Shown here: positions 48,818 to 58,289 of the stretch, piece by piece
Position numbering within the stretch: position 1 is the first letter of the stretch
Layout: each line of letters starts with the position of its first letter
Source: Bacillota bacterium
Lineage (GTDB): Bacteria > Bacillota > Sulfobacillia > DUMF01
Reading direction: 5' to 3'
Assembly (NCBI GenBank): GCA_012840015.1
Contig: DUMF01000028.1
Coordinates: 1 to 64,000, forward strand
Length of the DNA stretch: 64,000 nt
Translations under genes and position numbers: made by a program
The notes under the pieces: generated by a model
The model's database searches: none
What the model was told of the DNA's origin: nothing
The model's input: only the letters and a program-made list of their open reading frames with translations

Positions 48818-50098
48818 TTACTTTATTCCCATGCTCCCAAGTATTATCGCAACTACGGTTACAAGTATTGGTACTAACAGACTGCACACGAATATGTCCC
48901 TATACGAATCTTTGTGAGTCATGCCGCACACGGCCAAAAGCGTCAGGACGGCGCCGTTATGCGGCAGTGTATCCAGACCACCAGATGACAGGGAAGAAAT
49001 TCTGTGAAGCAACTGCGGATTTGCGCCTGTTGCCAGTAGCGGTTTGGCCAAAGCTTCGAGCGCAATGGACATCCCACCGGAAGCAGACCCTGTCACACCG
49101 GCAAGTACGTTCACAGCGATTGCCGCATAAATCAGCCCGTTACCCAAGGATATACCCTGCATCACCTTGACCAGGTCTTGGAAGCCCGCGACCCCGCGCA
49201 CCACGCTTCCGAAGCCCACAGCACAGGCGGTGTTCATTATTGCTAGCAGAGAGCCCCCGGCCCCTTGGTTCAACGTGGTCATGACGTTGGGCAAGCGCTT
49301 CCAGAAGAAAGCCAGTGCCACGATGATGCCTATTGCCAGCGCGAGGATAATGTCCAGTTTAAAAGCATTCATGACAACCACTACTAGCACGAGAGGAACC
49401 AGGGATAGGATGGGGTTAGGCAATTTTGAGGCATCCGGCATTTCCTTCGCGGCCTTTTCCGGAGGTGTGTAGCCCTCACCTTTTTCGCGCGCTTCAGCTG
49501 CACGGCGCTGCATATACCATAGGCTCGCCAAGAACATGAGCACAGTACTGATAATGCCGATTATTGGTGCCGCCATGGCGTCAGTCCCAAAATACTTTGT
49601 GGGGATGATGTTTTGAATTTGGGGAGAGCCGGGCGTAGCGGTCATCGTAAATGTAAATGCCCCTGCTGCCACACACCCCGGAATCAATCTGCGTGGTAAG
49701 TTAGCCTCTCTGAAGAGTGCGAGAGCCAAGGGGTACATCGTGAATACCACGACGAATAGACTGATACCGCCGTACGTGAGCACCCCGGTTGCCACCAGGA
49801 TGGCAAGGATGGCTCTGTCTTTGCCGATCTTCTTGATGATCCAGTGCGCCACCGCCGCTGCTGCTCCTGTGTCATCCATTACCTTCCCGAATACCGCCCC
49901 GAGTAAGAACATCGGGAAGTAGCTTTTGACATAATTCGCGGCCCCAGTCATGTACAGGTCCGTGTAAGCTTTGAGGATACTGAGCCGACCCGTTACGGCT
50001 ACAAAAGCAGCGAGCACGGGCCCGGCTAAAATGATCGTAAAGCCTTTCATGCACACCCACATCAAAAGAGCTAGACCCACCAGAATACCCCAAAGCAA
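48818..50098 (-). CDS. GntP-family permease (gluconate/hydroxybutyrate type)
   Basis: FGKVMDDTGAAAAVAHWIIKKIGKDRAILAILVATGVLTYGGISLFVVVFTMYPLALALFREANLPRRLIPG...GSPQIQNIIPTKYFGT. Confidence 0.85.
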   Translation of the reverse strand: MLWGILVGLALLMWVCMKGFTIILAGPVLAAFVAVTGRLSILKAYTDLYMTGAANYVKSYFPMFLLGAVFGKVMDDTGAAAAVAHWIIKKIGKDRAILAILVATGVLTYGGISLFVVVFTMYPLALALFREANLPRRLIPGCVAAGAFTFTMTATPGSPQIQNIIPTKYFGTDAMAAPIIGIISTVLMFLASLWYMQRRAAEAREKGEGYTPPEKAAKEMPDASKLPNPILSLVPLVLVVVVMNAFKLDIILALAIGIIVALAFFWKRLPNVMTTLNQGAGGSLLAIMNTACAVGFGSVVRGVAGFQDLVKVMQGISLGNGLIYAAIAVNVLAGVTGSASGGMSIALEALAKPLLATGANPQLLHRISSLSSGGLDTLPHNGAVLTLLAVCGMTHKDSYRDIFVCSLLVPILVTVVAIILGSMGIK

Positions 50099-50175
50099 AC
50101 CTCATCGCCCCCTGTTCTAAATCAGATTGGTTATGGGCCGCTCCTACCTGGCCCAGGCCGGGTAGGAGCATTCCG

Positions 50176-50916
50176 CTACAATACGATCCCACCGTCTACG
50201 GATAAGACCGCGCCGTTAACGTAATCCGACTCATCAGAAGCGAGGAACAACACTGCGCTAGCCACGTCCTGCGGCGTCCCCAGCCTGCCGAGAGGCGTTT
50301 TATCCTTCATCATGTCCAGAACCTTTTGGGGCATTTTAGCCGTCATCTCGGTGATTATGAACCCTGGAGCGACAGCGTTGACATTGATCCCCTTGCGCCC
50401 AAGCTCCTTCCCCCAGGTCTTGGTCATACCTATGACTCCCGACTTTGTGGCAGCGTAGTTTGTTTGCCCGAAGTTACCGTAAAGCCCAACAACCGACGAG
50501 ATGTTGATGATCTTACCCTTGCCCTGTTCGATCATTTTGGGCGCTACCGCTTGGGTGCAGTTGAAAACGCCCTTCAGGTTAACCCCGATGACCTTGTCCC
50601 ATTGTTCCTCCGTCATTTTCACGAGTAGAGCGTCCGCGGTGATGCCAGCATTGTTTACCAGGACGTCAATTCTGCCATAATGCGATGTAGTTTCTTCAAC
50701 CATCGCCTTAACACTTTCCCTATTGGTGACATCCACCTTGACAAATATGGCTTCATGCCCTTTCTCCTGAATCTCGCTGGCGGTCGCCGCGCCCGTCATT
50801 TCGTCGATCTCGCAAACTGCCACTTTGGCGCCCTCGCTGGCAAACCTAAGAGCGATTTCCTTGCCTATACCTCTTCCGGCACCGGTGACGATGCATACTT
50901 TATCCCTGAGTCTCAC
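50176..50916 (-). CDS. SDR oxidoreductase, FabG/PhbB-like (acetoacetyl-CoA/3-oxoacyl reductase)
   Basis: VCIVTGAGRGIGKEIALRFASEGAKV...LVNNAGITAD...YAATKSGVIGMTKTWGKELGRKGINVNAVAPGFI. Confidence 0.93.
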   Translation of the reverse strand: MRLRDKVCIVTGAGRGIGKEIALRFASEGAKVAVCEIDEMTGAATASEIQEKGHEAIFVKVDVTNRESVKAMVEETTSHYGRIDVLVNNAGITADALLVKMTEEQWDKVIGVNLKGVFNCTQAVAPKMIEQGKGKIINISSVVGLYGNFGQTNYAATKSGVIGMTKTWGKELGRKGINVNAVAPGFIITEMTAKMPQKVLDMMKDKTPLGRLGTPQDVASAVLFLASDESDYVNGAVLSVDGGIVL

Positions 50917-50918
50917 GT

Positions 50919-52508
50919 TCAGGCACCTCCGTTACCCCGCAAGAACTGCTTGAGTCCCATAATGCGGTCTTGGAATATGCATGCGGGCATTTCTTTGAGG
51001 TCAGGAGCAATCTTTGGAGTGAACTCCATTTGAGCAATGACATCTCGCTCGATGTCCACTCCAGGTGCGATCTCCGTGAGGCATAAACCGTCTTCTCTCA
51101 GCTCGAACACTGCTCTTTCCGTTACGTACAGAACCGTCTGGCCCTTGAGGCGGGCGTAGTCGCCGCTGAACGTGACATGCTCTACCTTCTTGACGAACTT
51201 CTTTATCTTACCTTCAGAGGTAATCCACAATTTGCCGTCCTTGATTTCCTCCACAAGCCCGCCAGCCGTCAACGTGCCGCAGTAGACAACTTTTTTCGCT
51301 GTCTGAGAGATGTTTATAAAGCCACCAGCTCCAGCGATCCTGGGCCCGAACTTGCTCACGTTGACGTTGCCCTTCTCATCCGCCTGAGCCAGCCCGAGGA
51401 AAGCGATGTCCAGCCCTCCTCCGTCGTACCAGTCGAACTGGCTCGGCTGTTCGATTATGGCATCAGGATTGATCGCCGCACCAAAACTCAAACCTCCGAC
51501 GGGCACTCCGCCTATGGGGCCCGCCTCGACAGTAAGAAGGAACTTATCGCTCACTCCTTCCTCAGCGGCTACCGAAGCGACCCCTTCCGGCATCCCGATA
51601 CCCAAATTGACCAAAGCTCCAACGCTCAACTCGAATGCCGCCCGCCGACCGATAACCTTGCGCTCGTCGAGGGGAAGCGGGGGTATGCGACTGACGGGGA
51701 TTTTGATCTCTCCTGAGTAGGAGGGATTGTACGCCTCCCCGAACGTCTGCATGTGGTTCTCCGGCTTTGCGACCACTACCGCATCCACCAAGCAACCCGG
51801 CACTTTCACCGCTCTAGCGCTCAGGGTACCAGCCTGGGCCACTCGTTCCACTTGAACTATGACAATGCCTCCTGAGTTCTTGACTGCCTGCGCAATGGGG
51901 AGAAACTCCAAATTGAGCGCTTCCTTCTCCGTAGTTATGTTGCCGTTTTCATCCGCCGTGGTACCCCTCAAGAGTCCCACGGTGATGGGGAAGGCTTTAT
52001 ACCACAGCCATTCCTTGCCTCCGAGCGTTATCAGCTCGACAAGGTCTTCTTTTGTAACGCTATTCAGCTTGCCCCCCGTATCGCGCGGATCCACGAATGT
52101 TCCCAAGCCGATGTGGGTGATGGTCCCCGGCCTGCCCGCTGCTATATCGCGGAACAGGTGCGTCACCACACCTTGCGGGAAATTGTATGCCTCACACTTG
52201 TTCTCAATCGCCAACCTTCCCAACTTCGGCGCTAGATTCCAGTGGCCGCCGATGACCCTGCGCACCATACCCTCGTGAGCAAAATGATTCATCCCCTTAT
52301 CCTTGCCATCGCCTTGCCCAGCCGCGTACACTAATGTCAAATCCCTGGGATGGCCCGTTTCCAGAAATCGTCTTTCGAGCCCAGAGGTCAGTTCTTCCGG
52401 GTGCCCTGTCCCGACGAAGCCCGAGATCGCGATCACATCACCGTCCTTAATCAGATTCAGCGCTTGATCCAACGACATCACTTTGGACACCTTATCGCCT
52501 CCCTTCAT
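50919..52508 (-). CDS. Fused-subunit CoA-transferase (family I; acetate/propionate/3-oxoacid type)
   Basis: [27 protein letters not shown]...; [45 protein letters not shown]. Confidence 0.93.
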   Translation of the reverse strand: MKGGDKVSKVMSLDQALNLIKDGDVIAISGFVGTGHPEELTSGLERRFLETGHPRDLTLVYAAGQGDGKDKGMNHFAHEGMVRRVIGGHWNLAPKLGRLAIENKCEAYNFPQGVVTHLFRDIAAGRPGTITHIGLGTFVDPRDTGGKLNSVTKEDLVELITLGGKEWLWYKAFPITVGLLRGTTADENGNITTEKEALNLEFLPIAQAVKNSGGIVIVQVERVAQAGTLSARAVKVPGCLVDAVVVAKPENHMQTFGEAYNPSYSGEIKIPVSRIPPLPLDERKVIGRRAAFELSVGALVNLGIGMPEGVASVAAEEGVSDKFLLTVEAGPIGGVPVGGLSFGAAINPDAIIEQPSQFDWYDGGGLDIAFLGLAQADEKGNVNVSKFGPRIAGAGGFINISQTAKKVVYCGTLTAGGLVEEIKDGKLWITSEGKIKKFVKKVEHVTFSGDYARLKGQTVLYVTERAVFELREDGLCLTEIAPGVDIERDVIAQMEFTPKIAPDLKEMPACIFQDRIMGLKQFLRGNGGA

Positions 52509-52541
52509 CTCGTCTGTATTGCTTTGCTATTGTGATTTGTG

Positions 52542-52558
52542 TAGCAACTCTGATGCCG
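52542..52558 (-). promoter_or_regulatory. Sigma-54 (-24/-12) promoter for the CoA-transferase operon
   Basis: Minus strand CGGCATCAGAGTTGCTA versus consensus TGGCACRNNNNTTGCW (GG-N10-GC spacing exact); a sigma-54 activator gene lies immediately upstream. Confidence 0.8.
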
Positions 52559-52674
52559 TTTCCTAAGGGCGCAGAAAGCAGACGCCAGCGCGCTCACTGA
52601 GCCCGCCGGCGCCAAAGCCGTTTGATCAATGCCTGAATCATCTAAAGATTGAATCGTAAGCGTCAGTTAGAGAT

Positions 52675-54108
52675 TCATTCTCGAATCGCCATATTCGTTC
52701 CTGAATCGCGTAACGCCTTGAGCTTTCTCACCACGCTTGCCTGACTGATGCCTAACGCCTTCGCTATGGCTCTCGTGCTCCGGTGTTCAGCCAGTGCTTT
52801 GAGCAAAGCCGCCTCTTCCGCGGCTTTCAGCAGCTCCTTCAACTTCGGCACTTGATCGAGGACTATTCGGTAGTTGCCATCGCACCTGGAGTCCGCTGCA
52901 ACGATTTCCGCCGGGAGATCTGCGGGCAGGATTAGATCCCCTTGACTCGTGATAACAGCTCTCTCCACGGCATTTCGCAATTCGCGGACGTTGCCAGGCC
53001 ATGAGTAAGTGGTCAAAGTTTTGATGGCCTCTGGTGAAAAGCGCTTATTCGTGGAGTATTTCTGATTGAACTCCTTAAGGAAATGCACGCAGAGGGGCTC
53101 AATATCTCCTTTTCTTTCGCGGAGGGGCGGAATCTTCAACTTGACAACGTTGAGGCGGTAATACAGATCCATCCGGAACTTGCCAGATCTGCAAAGCGCA
53201 GATAGGTCCTCGTTGCTCGCGGCTATAAAACGGCAATTGAATGACTTTGGTTTCGTACCTCCTACGGGGATGGCTTCCGCGCTTTCCAACGCCCGCAACA
53301 GCTTGCTTTGCAGGTGGATCGGCAAGCAGCCGATTTCATCGAGATACAGAGTGCCACCCGAAGCAGCCTGAAACAGCCCAATCTTCCCGTCAGCCCTAGC
53401 TCCCGTAAATGCCCCCTTCTCATACCCAAACAGCTCGGCCTCAACCAGCGTTTCTGGAATAGCGCCGCAGTTGATCGCGAGAAAGGGCCCGTTACACCGG
53501 TCGCTCATGGAATGGATGAACCGCGCCACAAGCTCCTTACCTGTGCCCGATTCTCCCTCCAACAGTACCGTGGCGGAACTAGCCGCAACCTGAGCGGCTT
53601 CAGAGACCACGCGCTCCATCTGCGGGCTTTTCGCCACTATATAGCCCGACGATTCGCGTAAACGCGATATCTCCCGGCTGTAACGTTGTACCACTTCTTG
53701 AGATCGGGCATAGTCGTCTCTAAGCTTGATGAGCTCGGTCATGTCTCTTATATTGGCAACTATGTACTTAATGTTCCCGTCCGCATCCAATGCCGGCGTG
53801 GAAGTCACCATACACTCCCTGACTCCGTTCGGTCCGAACAAGTGTTGGGTGATAGTCGTACGTTTGCGCGTCTTCAGCACTAGAGCCGTGACGGATTTGT
53901 CAAGTATTCCGTTCTTGACCATGTCAGGAGCGTACGTACCGAGCAAGTTTTCCCTTGGGATTCCTGTGACTCTTTCGAAACTCTGGTTGACCTTTATGAA
54001 CTTACCCTGGCCATCGCAGATATACATCCCATCGAATGATGATTCCATAATTGCGTCAAGCTGGGCGCGATAATCACAATCCCGACAGTTCGGTGACAAC
54101 TCGTCCAC
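52675..54108 (-). CDS. Sigma-54-dependent transcriptional activator (PAS-AAA+-HTH)
   Basis: PAS DGMYICDGQGKFIKVNQSFERVTG; Walker A LLEGESGTGKELVARFIH; GAFTGA motif (YEKGAFTGARADG); C-terminal HTH RSTRAIAKALGISQASVVRKLK. Confidence 0.97.
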   Translation of the reverse strand: MDELSPNCRDCDYRAQLDAIMESSFDGMYICDGQGKFIKVNQSFERVTGIPRENLLGTYAPDMVKNGILDKSVTALVLKTRKRTTITQHLFGPNGVRECMVTSTPALDADGNIKYIVANIRDMTELIKLRDDYARSQEVVQRYSREISRLRESSGYIVAKSPQMERVVSEAAQVAASSATVLLEGESGTGKELVARFIHSMSDRCNGPFLAINCGAIPETLVEAELFGYEKGAFTGARADGKIGLFQAASGGTLYLDEIGCLPIHLQSKLLRALESAEAIPVGGTKPKSFNCRFIAASNEDLSALCRSGKFRMDLYYRLNVVKLKIPPLRERKGDIEPLCVHFLKEFNQKYSTNKRFSPEAIKTLTTYSWPGNVRELRNAVERAVITSQGDLILPADLPAEIVAADSRCDGNYRIVLDQVPKLKELLKAAEEAALLKALAEHRSTRAIAKALGISQASVVRKLKALRDSGTNMAIRE

Positions 54109-54256
54109 CTAGATACCTCCCCCTTGAAGCGAACGGTATCGTCTGACTCTTTGCACTTTTCTTTCGCCGTGGGGCGGGTAATTCCTCTTTTCCAGTCAGT
54201 TCAGTGTGGGAGCCTGGAGGCTGGAATCTGGTAGTATTAGGAGTGGAGGTGTTGAA

Positions 54257-55225
54257 ATGGTAGATCAAAGACGGGGCAGGCTTGAGCTCTCACCGACGGA
54301 AAACGAGTCATCTGTAAGCCAGATTGCGCTTCAAAAGGACATTTCATTGTATAGACTCGATCTTTTCTTACCGGTACCCGGTTTCAAGCCATTTATCACC
54401 CCATGGCTTATTCGAGAACATTGTGGGCAAAACAGGTGTTTGCTGGTAGACCCCGGTCCCTCATCTTCGATATCCCAATTGGTACAGAAGCTTCATTCTC
54501 TGGGCGTCTTCAAGATAGATTACGTTCTCCTGACCCACATACATATCGACCACGCCGGTGGGCTAGCCAACTTGCTCCAGGAATACCCTGAAGCCCGCGT
54601 TCTGGCTCACCCCAAAGCGCGAGGTCACCTGCTTGACCCATCGAAGTTATGGGCAGGCAGCCTGAAGACTTTAGGACAGCTTGCAGAAACATACGGAGAG
54701 ATCCTGCCGGTAAGAGAGGAAACTCTTCTGCCCGAGGGAATCGCGCCAGAAGGATTTCAAATAATCGCAACACCTGGTCATGCGCCCCATCACCAGTGTT
54801 ATGTTTACAATTACGGGGCGGGCAAATTGCTTTTCGCAGGCGAAGCAGGAGGAATCTACTTGCAAGGACAGCCCACCTACCTGCGGCCGGCAACTCCTCC
54901 TAAGTTCCTGTTTGATGTCACCATGGCCTCCTTAAACACGCTTATTGGGCTCGAAGCGTCAGTGGTTTGCTACGGTCATATCGGATTCAGCAGTCACCCC
55001 AATAGTCTGTTACGTCTGCACAGGGAGCAGCTTTTTCTATGGCGCGACGTTGTCAATACAGAAGCCAGAGAAGGCCACGAGCTTTCTGCACACCATCTAA
55101 CTGAGACATTACTTTCTACGGACCCGTTGTTGGGTGCTTTTCGGGTTTTTGATAATGACGTCAGAAAGCGAGAAGAATACTTTCTCCAAAACAGCATCAA
55201 CGGCTTTCTCGAGAGCGTTAAATGA
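54257..55225 (+). CDS. MBL-fold metallo-hydrolase
   Basis: YVLLTHIHIDHAGGLANLLQEYP...IIATPGHAPHHQCYVY...LLFAGEAGGIY. Confidence 0.93.
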   Translation: MVDQRRGRLELSPTENESSVSQIALQKDISLYRLDLFLPVPGFKPFITPWLIREHCGQNRCLLVDPGPSSSISQLVQKLHSLGVFKIDYVLLTHIHIDHAGGLANLLQEYPEARVLAHPKARGHLLDPSKLWAGSLKTLGQLAETYGEILPVREETLLPEGIAPEGFQIIATPGHAPHHQCYVYNYGAGKLLFAGEAGGIYLQGQPTYLRPATPPKFLFDVTMASLNTLIGLEASVVCYGHIGFSSHPNSLLRLHREQLFLWRDVVNTEAREGHELSAHHLTETLLSTDPLLGAFRVFDNDVRKREEYFLQNSINGFLESVK

Positions 55226-55232
55226 TAGTAAT

Positions 55233-55284
55233 CCCCCTGAAGGCCCTTTGGGCTTCGCGGGCTTCCAGGGGGAGACAGCTTTTT
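55233..55284 (+). terminator. Rho-independent terminator after the MBL-fold gene
   Basis: CCCCCTGAAGGCCC...GGGCTTCCAGGGGG hairpin then AGACAGCTTTTTA. Confidence 0.6.
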
Positions 55285-56668
55285 ATGACTTGCCTATGCC
55301 ACGCTCTTCGTCCGTACCTGGTATGAGGTTGTCCATTATCAGCCCGAGAATTCCAGCCACAGCCATTTTGGTCTGGCCCACCGTGTTTATTACATCCGCG
55401 ATCCATTGGGCTCCGCTAATCTGCACCGGGTTGGCTTTCAGGTACACGGGAAGGCTCAAGCCCATGAACATTGCGAAACCCACTATCATCAGATTCCGTT
55501 GAGAACTCATATCGGCCCTCATCAGGTTGGAAAGGCCCACCGCAGCTATCAGCCCGAACAGAGTACAATACATCCCGCCTATGATGGGTGAGGGGATGGT
55601 GGCCACCAAGGCGCCAAACTTCGACGCTACGCCCAGAATGATGAGTAGCACTGCCGCCAGGTTTACCACGTAGCGGCTAGCGACTCTGGTCAACCCTACC
55701 AGGCCGATGTTCTCCGTGTAGCTCGTGTTGGCGAAAGCGCCTACCAAACCGGCTACGAAACAGCCTGCTCCTTCCGCAGCGATTCCGCGGGAAATCGTCT
55801 GTGCAGTCGGATCTCCCGCCTTTGCCACAGCAGAAATCGAATGGTAATCGCCGAAGGACTCGATCATAGATGATACATACGATGCAAGTATAACCAGGAA
55901 AAAGGCGAGATTGAACTTAGGCATGCCCCAGGGGAACAGGATATTGAATCTAACCCACGGGGCGGTAACAACCGGAGTGAAATCCACATATCCTGGCATA
56001 CCTGGCTTGAACACCCCTGCGAGGCTCAATACCAGCGCAAGCGCATAAGTCAAAGCCATCGCGATCAAGACGGGCAACAACTTGAAAACTGTGATCCTGC
56101 GTCGATCCCCGCCCAGTGCGAACGCAAAGGTAAGTACGATAAATGTACCGGAAAGCAACCAGTTCTGGCCCGCCTGGGGAGCACCTGATTCGAAAAGGCC
56201 CAACCCGATCAGTGCGATGACGGGTCCGATTACGACTGGCGAAACGTACTTACGCAATGCACCTATCAGTCCCGTGGCGCCCACTATGAATTCCACGACC
56301 GCGCCCAGCAGAATCGCCCCTTGGATGCTCGGCATCGAAGCAGCAGTGGCGCCTGTGGCAGCCACAATAGCCAGCATGGGGCCGATGAAAGAGAATGATG
56401 TACCTTGAATGATCGGTAACCTGGAACCCAAGTTCACCTGGAACAAAGTGGAGATTCCAGCAGCGAACATGCACGCGCTTACGAGGATCGCTGTTTGGGA
56501 CGGGTTCATCTTCATTGCGGGCGCTAACAACAGTGGGACCGCGACAGTTGCTCCGAACATCGTGAGGACATGCTGAAGGCCAAATCCAAGTGCTTTCAAG
56601 AAAGGTTGTGGGACGTCGTTCAGACCGTATATCAGGCCTTCGCTTTCAATCTTACTCCTTTCAACCAA
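55283..56668 (-). CDS. NCS2-family nucleobase (xanthine/uracil) permease
   Basis: LGFGLQHVLTMFGATVAVPLLLAPAM...GSRLPIIQGTSFSFIGPMLAI...SMIESFGDYHSIS...TSYTENIGLVGLTRVASRYV; TTG start. Confidence 0.94.
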   Translation of the reverse strand: MVERSKIESEGLIYGLNDVPQPFLKALGFGLQHVLTMFGATVAVPLLLAPAMKMNPSQTAILVSACMFAAGISTLFQVNLGSRLPIIQGTSFSFIGPMLAIVAATGATAASMPSIQGAILLGAVVEFIVGATGLIGALRKYVSPVVIGPVIALIGLGLFESGAPQAGQNWLLSGTFIVLTFAFALGGDRRRITVFKLLPVLIAMALTYALALVLSLAGVFKPGMPGYVDFTPVVTAPWVRFNILFPWGMPKFNLAFFLVILASYVSSMIESFGDYHSISAVAKAGDPTAQTISRGIAAEGAGCFVAGLVGAFANTSYTENIGLVGLTRVASRYVVNLAAVLLIILGVASKFGALVATIPSPIIGGMYCTLFGLIAAVGLSNLMRADMSSQRNLMIVGFAMFMGLSLPVYLKANPVQISGAQWIADVINTVGQTKMAVAGILGLIMDNLIPGTDEERGIGKS

Positions 56669-56763
56669 CGAATAACCCCCTTTTCGTAGTCATGAATGGG
56701 CGCGAGTTTCGAACAAATCCCTGTCACTGCTTGTCGAAATTCCGGGTCCGAGGCGCCTGGAAT

Positions 56764-56792
56764 TATATAAATCATAACTCGCTGATTTTCAA
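56764..56792 (-). promoter_or_regulatory. Putative sigmaA promoter for the NCS2 permease inside the arcC 3' end
   Basis: Minus strand TTGAAA-N17-TATATA (alternative TATAAT with 19-nt spacer). Confidence 0.55.
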
Positions 56793-57742
56793 GTCCCATT
56801 CTTCGCCCGGGGGGTTATGTGAGTCCCGGCATTGCCATCCAAGGCTTCCAGCGCATCCTCCAGAGCAGCTATCACTGCCTTCCCACCGGTGTTCTCAACG
56901 AAACGGCAAGCAGCCTCTACCTTGGGCCCCATACTACCCGGTTTAAAGTGTCCTTCATTTTGAAGCCGCCTAGCTTCGTCAACAGTTATGCAGTCCAAGG
57001 CGGTCTGAGACGGCTTACCCCAATTTACGTATACCTTTTGTACATCTGTAAGCATCAGGAAAAGGCTTGCACCCACGTCTTCAGCAAGACGTTCGCCTGC
57101 GAGATCCTTGTCTATAACTGCCTCCACACCCCTGAGGTGGGCTCCTTCATCAATCACGGGGATGCCCCCACCCCCAGCAGCTATTACGGTAACACCAGCC
57201 TCGAGTAGCCTGTTTATGATGTCCTTCTCTATTATGCCTATGGGATCCGGAGAGGGCACCACTCTCCTCCACCCTCTCCCCGCGTCCTCTTTCATGACGT
57301 ACCCCTTTTCGACCACCAGTCTGCGAGCCCGCTCCTGGTTGAAGAAGGGACCTATGGGTTTGGTTGGATTGGAGAAAGCAGGATCGTCAAGGCTCACAAG
57401 CACTTGCGTGACCAAAGCCACAACCGATCTCTGAATTCCTCTAGACCGGAATTCGCATGCCAGCGCTTGCTGGATCAAGTAACCCAACAATCCCTGGCTT
57501 TGAGCCCCACAAACATCCAAAGGCATCGGGGGAACCAGTGCCGCGGCTTCTTCGTTCTGGATCAGGATGTTACCCACTTGTGGACCGTTACCATGCGTGA
57601 GCACCACTTCGTATCCCCGCTCTATCATAGAAGCGATCTGTACGCAGGTGTTTCGAATGTTATGGTACTGTTCATCGTAAGTGCCACGCTGTTTGGGTCG
57701 AATGATGGCATTGCCACCCAGCGCCACAACGATCCTTGCCAC
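56789..57742 (-). CDS. arcC: Carbamate kinase
   Basis: RIVVALGGNAIIRPKQRGTYDEQ...LTHGNGPQVGNILIQNE...VIAAGGGGIPV...GSMGPKVEAACRFVENTGGKAVI. Confidence 0.96.
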   Translation of the reverse strand: MARIVVALGGNAIIRPKQRGTYDEQYHNIRNTCVQIASMIERGYEVVLTHGNGPQVGNILIQNEEAAALVPPMPLDVCGAQSQGLLGYLIQQALACEFRSRGIQRSVVALVTQVLVSLDDPAFSNPTKPIGPFFNQERARRLVVEKGYVMKEDAGRGWRRVVPSPDPIGIIEKDIINRLLEAGVTVIAAGGGGIPVIDEGAHLRGVEAVIDKDLAGERLAEDVGASLFLMLTDVQKVYVNWGKPSQTALDCITVDEARRLQNEGHFKPGSMGPKVEAACRFVENTGGKAVIAALEDALEALDGNAGTHITPRAKNGT

Positions 57743-57967
57743 GCCGAGCCCCCCTATCCAATGAACATATTTTGATAATAATCCCCTATCTGTACTGCTT
57801 CAAGATGCTCAGCAGTGAAACATTATGGCCCCAGCTGGACATCTCCCTGCGCCCGAGGAGCACGCCGAAACCCAGTTGAACGGACATTTCACGATTGGCT
57901 TTCCGCGCGACCCGTGCCAGACGTACGTTCCATGAGTGCAACGATCGCCACCCTGAAAGACACAGTC

Positions 57968-58204
57968 TCACTCCTTCCCGACCCACTGGCGTATTTGACT
58001 TTCAGAGGGCACCTTTCCTTCGATCTTCTTCACCCCGTCCACGAAAACCGCCGGTGTCATGACTACACCGCGGTCTATGATCTCGTTCAAATCCGTGATA
58101 TGGACGATCTCTGCCTGGACACCGGCCTTCCTGACCACTTCCTCAATGAGCTGCTCCGTCTTTCTGCACTTCGCGCAACCTACACCGCAAATCTCTATCC
58201 GCAT
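57968..58204 (-). CDS. Thioredoxin-fold redox-active disulfide protein (CxxC)
   Basis: MRIEICGVGCAKCRKTEQLIEEVVRKAGVQAEIVHITDLNEIIDRGVVMTPAVFVDGVKKIEGKVPSESQIRQWV. Confidence 0.92.
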   Translation of the reverse strand: MRIEICGVGCAKCRKTEQLIEEVVRKAGVQAEIVHITDLNEIIDRGVVMTPAVFVDGVKKIEGKVPSESQIRQWVGKE

Positions 58205-58289
58205 TACCCTTTCCCTCCTCATATGCTTTGAGTCACACACAAGTCTTCTTTATTCACTTGAAAACAAGGCGGGCTTACTGACACAATCG

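Noticed and set aside
56690-56765. Purine/xanthine riboswitch upstream of the NCS2 permease
   Set aside because: TATATAA followed by stems is suggestive, but the purine-aptamer J2/3 and loop-loop motifs (TTTCTACC, GG-ATATGG loops) are absent.
57786-57986. 66-aa ORF on minus strand and 138-aa ORF on plus strand around the Trx-like gene
   Set aside because: No recognisable motifs; compositionally consistent with shadow ORFs or decayed DNA.
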